DNA of 64,000 nucleotides. It comes from a bacterium MS4. Its GTDB lineage: Bacteria; Bacillota; Clostridia; Oscillospirales; Acutalibacteraceae. Below, in pieces: positions 60,504-64,000 of the stretch. A program made the translations under genes and the position numbers. The DNA lies in NCBI GenBank assembly GCA_000752215.1, contig CCFG01000008.1, positions 607-64,606 on the forward strand. The letters run 5' to 3'. Each line of letters opens with the position of its first letter. Positions within the stretch are counted from its first letter, which is position 1. Under the pieces are notes generated by a model. It was not told the DNA's origin and searched no databases. It saw only the letters and a program-made list of their open reading frames with translations.

Positions 60504-62150
60504 TTAAAGAGGCGGTTCCCCTTCTGTACCGATGCATTGAAGCAGCGTGCTTCTGGTTTCGGCGATCATTCCCGGGCTTACGGAAAATTCATCCAGCCCG
60601 TATTCCAGCAGCAGGGGAATTGCCCGCTCGTTGGATGCCAGTTCGCCGCACAGGCAGCAGGGAATCCCGGATTGATGCGCGGCGGAAATCGTCATCCGGA
60701 TCAGGCGCAAAACAGCAGGATGCAGCGGATTGTATAAATCGGAAATACTCTCATTCATCCTGTCCACCGCCAGCGTATACTGCGTAAGATCATTGGTCCC
60801 GATGCTGAAAAAGTCGACCTGTTTCGCAAATTCCTCCGCGGTCAGCGCGGCGGACGGAATCTCTATCATCATTCCGGTCGGAATGGAAGGACAAAAACGG
60901 ACGCCTTCCTGCTCCAGCTGTAATTTGCAGGTGTTCAGGGCGGCTTTCGCGCGTTCCAGCTCTTCCATGCAGCTGATCATAGGGAACATCATTTGAATAT
61001 TGCCGAATGCGGACGCCCTTAGAATCGCCCGGAGCTGTGTCTGAAACAGCTCCGGATTTTGAAGGCAAAGCCGGATTGCCCTCAGTCCAAGAAAGGGATT
61101 GCTTTCCTTGTCCATCGGCAGATACGGGAGGCTTTTGTCCCCTCCGATATCAAGGGTGCGGATGGTAAGGGGCCTGCCGTCCAGCAGCTCGGCCGCTTCC
61201 TTGTAAATCCGGAACTGCTCTTCCTCGGTGGGCATGGATGCCCTGTTCATATATAGGAATTCCGTCCGGAAAAGCCCAACTCCTTCCGCACCGTTTTTCA
61301 GCGCGGCCTCAATATCCCTGATGCCTCCGATATTCGCTGCGACCAGAATCCGCCTTCCGTCTCCGGAATAGATTTTTGTTCCAGCCGTGCGTTTCCCGTC
61401 CTCTTTTTTCTGGCTGAACTGATTTTCAAGCGTCCGGTACTTTTTGATTGCTTCGGCGTCGGGGCGGATCAGCACTTCTCCCGATACGCCGTCCACAATG
61501 ACTGTATCGCCGCCCTGGACATCCGCGAGGATATCCCTGCAGCCGACGACCGCCGGAATATCCAGCGCTTTTGCGAGAATGGCCGTGTGGGAGGTTTCTC
61601 CGCCCGTTTCGGTCACCAGTGCCGATACTTTCCCCCTGTCGATCTGCGCGGTATCCGAAGGCTTCAGATCATGAGCGAAAAGGACGGTCCCGGCGGGCAG
61701 ACCCGCAAAATCGATTTCTCCGCTTTGCCCGGCGAGATTGCGCAGGATTCTGGAACCCACGTCTTTAATATCCGCGGCGCGCTCTTTCATATAGCCGTCC
61801 TCAAAGGCGGAAAAGGTGTCGTACAGGGTCCGGGTCACGTCGGAGAGGGCCTTTTCCGCGGTTACGGATTCCTGCTTTATTCTATGGAAAGCTTCCCCGG
61901 TCAATGCGGGGTCGTCTATAAAATTCAGATGGCTTTCGATAATTTCCACGTTTTTGGCGTCCAGCTTTTCGCGGGCCTTCTTTACAATCTCCTGAATCTG
62001 TTTTTTGGACAGCTCCATGGCTTTCGCTAGCCTGTCTGCCTCCGCGGCAGGGTTCTCCGCAGTCTCCTGAAAGCGCAAAGCTGCGTCCGTGCCGATGACA
62101 TAGGCTTTTCCCACCGCGTAGCCTTTGGAAACTCCAATGCCTTTTTTCAT
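60504..62150 (-). CDS. ptsI: PTS enzyme I
   Basis: 548 residues, slightly short of the usual 570. The HPr-binding helical domain and the phospho-His loop ETGGETSHTAILAK (His188) are clear; the PEP-binding TIM barrel has FRTEFLYMNR, the LTIRTLDIGGDK site and FSIGTNDLTQYTLAVDRMN, with the conserved Cys in CCLCGELA. It transfers phosphate from PEP to HPr. Start ATG 62150 with AGGAGG upstream; 21 bp separate it from ptsH. Confidence 0.96.
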   Translation of the reverse strand: MKKGIGVSKGYAVGKAYVIGTDAALRFQETAENPAAEADRLAKAMELSKKQIQEIVKKAREKLDAKNVEIIESHLNFIDDPALTGEAFHRIKQESVTAEKALSDVTRTLYDTFSAFEDGYMKERAADIKDVGSRILRNLAGQSGEIDFAGLPAGTVLFAHDLKPSDTAQIDRGKVSALVTETGGETSHTAILAKALDIPAVVGCRDILADVQGGDTVIVDGVSGEVLIRPDAEAIKKYRTLENQFSQKKEDGKRTAGTKIYSGDGRRILVAANIGGIRDIEAALKNGAEGVGLFRTEFLYMNRASMPTEEEQFRIYKEAAELLDGRPLTIRTLDIGGDKSLPYLPMDKESNPFLGLRAIRLCLQNPELFQTQLRAILRASAFGNIQMMFPMISCMEELERAKAALNTCKLQLEQEGVRFCPSIPTGMMIEIPSAALTAEEFAKQVDFFSIGTNDLTQYTLAVDRMNESISDLYNPLHPAVLRLIRMTISAAHQSGIPCCLCGELASNERAIPLLLEYGLDEFSVSPGMIAETRSTLLQCIGTEGEPPL

Positions 62151-62171
62151 AATGGGCCTCCTAATAAGGAA

Positions 62172-62438
62172 TTAGTCTTCTCCGAATTTTGATTGAATCA
62201 GTTGGGTCAGCTCCGCGACCGCTTTTTTTTCATCTTTTCCGTCCGCCTGGATCGTAACGACATCATTCATCTTTGCCTGCAGGGCGAGCAGGCTGATCAT
62301 GGATTTCGCGACGGCCGAGCGGGACCCGTTTTTGATGATGATCTCGGAATCATATCTGCCGGCGGCCGTAACCAGCATGGAAGCCGGACGGGCGTGCAAT
62401 CCGACCTTATTGGATATCTGTACTGTCTGTGACGTCAT
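62172..62438 (-). CDS. ptsH: PTS phosphocarrier HPr
   Basis: 88 residues, the normal HPr length. Phospho-acceptor His15 in GLHARPAS and the regulatory Ser46 in AKSMISLL are both kept, so it can serve HPr kinase/CcpA control as well as transport. ATG 62438 has AAGGAGGA 6 nt upstream; the longer frame to 62477 covers the sigma-54 promoter. First gene after the levR-type gene. Confidence 0.96.
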   Translation of the reverse strand: MTSQTVQISNKVGLHARPASMLVTAAGRYDSEIIIKNGSRSAVAKSMISLLALQAKMNDVVTIQADGKDEKKAVAELTQLIQSKFGED

Positions 62439-62476
62439 AATGGCATCCTCCTTAAAATGTGTTTCACTGATTATCA

Positions 62477-62492
62477 AGCAATTTTCGTGCCA
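62477..62492 (-). promoter_or_regulatory. Sigma-54 promoter of ptsH-ptsI-rpoN
   Basis: On the minus strand TGGCACG-AAAA-TTGCT matches the -24/-12 consensus TGGCACG-N4-TTGCW at every defined base. It lies between the LevR-type activator gene and ptsH, 39 bp before the ptsH start. Confidence 0.88.
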
Positions 62493-62513
62493 AAGACGGT
62501 TTGGCCGGTTTTC

Positions 62514-64000
62514 CTATATCGGAGAAACACAGTTTTCCTCGGCGAAAAAGGAAGCAATATAACAGATTTCGTCGTCGGGAATCCGAACTTTGAATTTTTG
62601 CTCCAGCCTGCCGCACGATGTCTTTATCATCTCAAAGATTTCCCGGTTGTTTTTGATATAAGCGTCCCTGCCGGGAAATTCCTCAATGGCGATATTCCCG
62701 ATCAGACGGTCGATCAGGCACCCGATATGGCACAGCACCCCGATCAGCGAGTCCGACAGCAGCCGGCGCTGTGTGCGTATCTCTATTTCCTGAATCACTT
62801 CCCGGATATCATTGAAAATGCTTTTGCTGTTGAGATTTTTCAGCATATTGGAAAGTGTCCGGCCGATTTCTTCAAACGTGTTTTCCGTATCGATGAGCGA
62901 CTGGATTTTCGGTACGGCCTTTCGGTCGAAGACATCCGCCAGGTCGAAATGCGGCACCGCGAGGTCGATTGGAAAGCTGCTGACAACACAGAGGATTTTT
63001 CCGATACGGCTGATGGAGTCCAGCCGGGAGGAAATGCTTTCTTCTTCCACAAGCTTCAGAGCGACCGTTTCACAAAGGGAATTGTGGTAGTCCAGCTGGC
63101 TGTCCAGAATATTTTTGATGACCTGCGCGCTGCCTTCCCCGGTCGTACAGACGGTAAGGATAAAGAGCTTCGGCAATTGCCCCTTATTGGGAGCCAGCGG
63201 GTCGGTTTCGCTGAGCAGATCGTTGACGGACAGCGTTTCATGGTACACATAGTCCAGCGGATATCCCAAAGCGGCTTTGCGCCCGGCCTCGATCACGTGC
63301 AGCGTGCTGACCAGAGGAATGGTTTTTACGTGAATGCCGAGCTCGTTTTCCAGCGCCGTGGAAAAATCGGTCAGGGAGCCCATATCCACCAGCAAAAGAA
63401 GGTCGGACTTCTGCGGCCTGCCAAGCAGATATTCTTTCAGGCCGGTATAGACCTTTTGCGGGTTTTCGTCCAGGGAGGCGTCTATTCCCGCCACGCAGTC
63501 CATCCCAAGCAGCCGGTTCGCCGCGCCCGCCATGGAAGTCGCGGTTGACACGCCGTGCGCGATCACGATCACCTGTACCCGTTCGTTCCTTTCCCCGGTC
63601 ATCGGATGGTCCAGACAGAGAAATACGGCCAGAAAACCGGCTTCGTCGATCGGCATGCTGATATCAAATTCCCGATCGACCAGCTTCAGGCTTTCCAGTG
63701 CGACGGTAAATTCCGCATCGTGCTCTTTGCGGATCAGGTTCAGCTGCGGATTGACAATTCTGCGCCCTCTTTTTACGCGGTTTACGGAGTTAAAAATATG
63801 TACTGCCATTCCGTAACGGATATTGTTCCCGAAACTGCGTTGCAGCTTTTCTTCCGCATGAGCCAGAATCCTGTCGACAGTCTGCACGATTTCCCCGCCC
63901 ACCAGATTGGTAATGCTTGAAAAATCCTGTGGGTGACTGGAAAGCTCCGTGTACTTCTCAAAGTAAAGATGGATTTCCTTATCGATCTGACGGCTGATTT
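62514..64000 (-). CDS. LevR-type sigma-54 activator with PRD and EIIA-Man domains (partial)
   Basis: The last 494 or so codons of a gene that runs off the right edge; the frame stays open to base 64000. Visible domains in order: a PTS regulation domain with RYGMAVHIFNSVNR, an EIIA-Man-like domain with VIVIAHGVSTATSMAGAANRLLG and DLLLLVDMGSLTDF, an EIIB-like stretch, and a final PRD with CHIGCLIDRLI. The AAA+ and DNA-binding parts should lie upstream. Phosphorylation by HPr and EII would set activity. It probably drives the sigma-54 promoter next to its 3' end. No start codon is given because the gene is cut. Confidence 0.88.
   Translation of the reverse strand, partial: ISRQIDKEIHLYFEKYTELSSHPQDFSSITNLVGGEIVQTVDRILAHAEEKLQRSFGNNIRYGMAVHIFNSVNRVKRGRRIVNPQLNLIRKEHDAEFTVALESLKLVDREFDISMPIDEAGFLAVFLCLDHPMTGERNERVQVIVIAHGVSTATSMAGAANRLLGMDCVAGIDASLDENPQKVYTGLKEYLLGRPQKSDLLLLVDMGSLTDFSTALENELGIHVKTIPLVSTLHVIEAGRKAALGYPLDYVYHETLSVNDLLSETDPLAPNKGQLPKLFILTVCTTGEGSAQVIKNILDSQLDYHNSLCETVALKLVEEESISSRLDSISRIGKILCVVSSFPIDLAVPHFDLADVFDRKAVPKIQSLIDTENTFEEIGRTLSNMLKNLNSKSIFNDIREVIQEIEIRTQRRLLSDSLIGVLCHIGCLIDRLIGNIAIEEFPGRDAYIKNNREIFEMIKTSCGRLEQKFKVRIPDDEICYIASFFAEENCVSPI

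Overview
The window looks like chromosome from a Gram-positive Clostridia-type bacterium, probably of the Oscillospirales/Ruminococcaceae group. This is inferred from strong AGGAGG ribosome binding sites, frequent TTG/GTG starts, a tRNA-Trp-type T-box leader, an AraR-type arabinose regulon, a SpoIIQ-like M23 protein, a LevR/sigma-54/PTS operon and clostridial gene families. Most of it has moderately high GC. The stretch 17.1-22.5 kb is visibly more AT-rich and holds small stand-alone genes.

Layout. 1-720: the end of an rRNA locus (tRNA-Glu, a tandem repeat derived from its 3' end, 5S rRNA, tRNA-Asn). 1.2-7.4 kb: housekeeping genes (two HAD phosphatases, mtnN, a cyclase-family hydrolase, lexA, an M23 peptidase, a USP-like protein, an aromatic-acid-exporter-like membrane protein). 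7.4-17 kb, mostly minus strand: a penicillin-binding protein with an FHA-RodA fusion, pyridoxamine kinase, a hexapeptide transferase, a secreted dockerin-like protein, T-box-controlled TrpB2, and plus-strand rlmD. 17.1-22.5 kb: accessory genes around a TetR regulator with twin operators. 22.6-35.8 kb: a 2-hydroxyacid dehydrogenase, a PfkB kinase, then a disaccharide phosphorolysis locus (GH94 chitobiose-phosphorylase-like enzyme, phosphohexomutase, YesM kinase, ABC importer, YesN regulator) and a nitroreductase. 36.3-45.4 kb: a complete arabinose regulon (ChvE-GguA-GguB importer, AraR, AraB, AraA, AraD) with AraR boxes. 45.6-58.4 kb: a sulfate assimilation locus. 58.5-64 kb: a methyltransferase, then rpoN, ptsI, ptsH and a LevR-type activator, all on the minus strand.

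The sulfur locus is the most interesting part. It joins a sulfate ABC importer (Sbp-CysTWA), CysDN ATP sulfurylase, an AprAB-type APS reductase, a small siroheme sulfite reductase, TusA, and a ThiS-like carrier whose GG tail is blocked by two extra residues, followed by an E1 enzyme and a JAMM protease. Sulfide would thus be loaded on a protein thiocarboxylate, as in the Wolinella HcyS/HcyD/HcyF scheme. Three promoters in the locus (sbp, the LacI-type regulator, aprA) share one geometry: a GCAAACG-type box whose central CG lies exactly 40 bp before the -10, plus an AT-rich palindrome downstream of the -10. Between the sbp promoter and sbp lies a 21-codon leader ORF with tandem Cys codons running directly into a strong hairpin, which looks like a cysteine attenuator.

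Other structure: five copies (one lacking its core) of an approximately 100-bp palindromic intergenic element; a textbook sigma-54 promoter in front of ptsH in an operon that also encodes RpoN and a LevR-type activator; and a perfectly placed LexA box at lexA. No phage, transposase or CRISPR array was seen.
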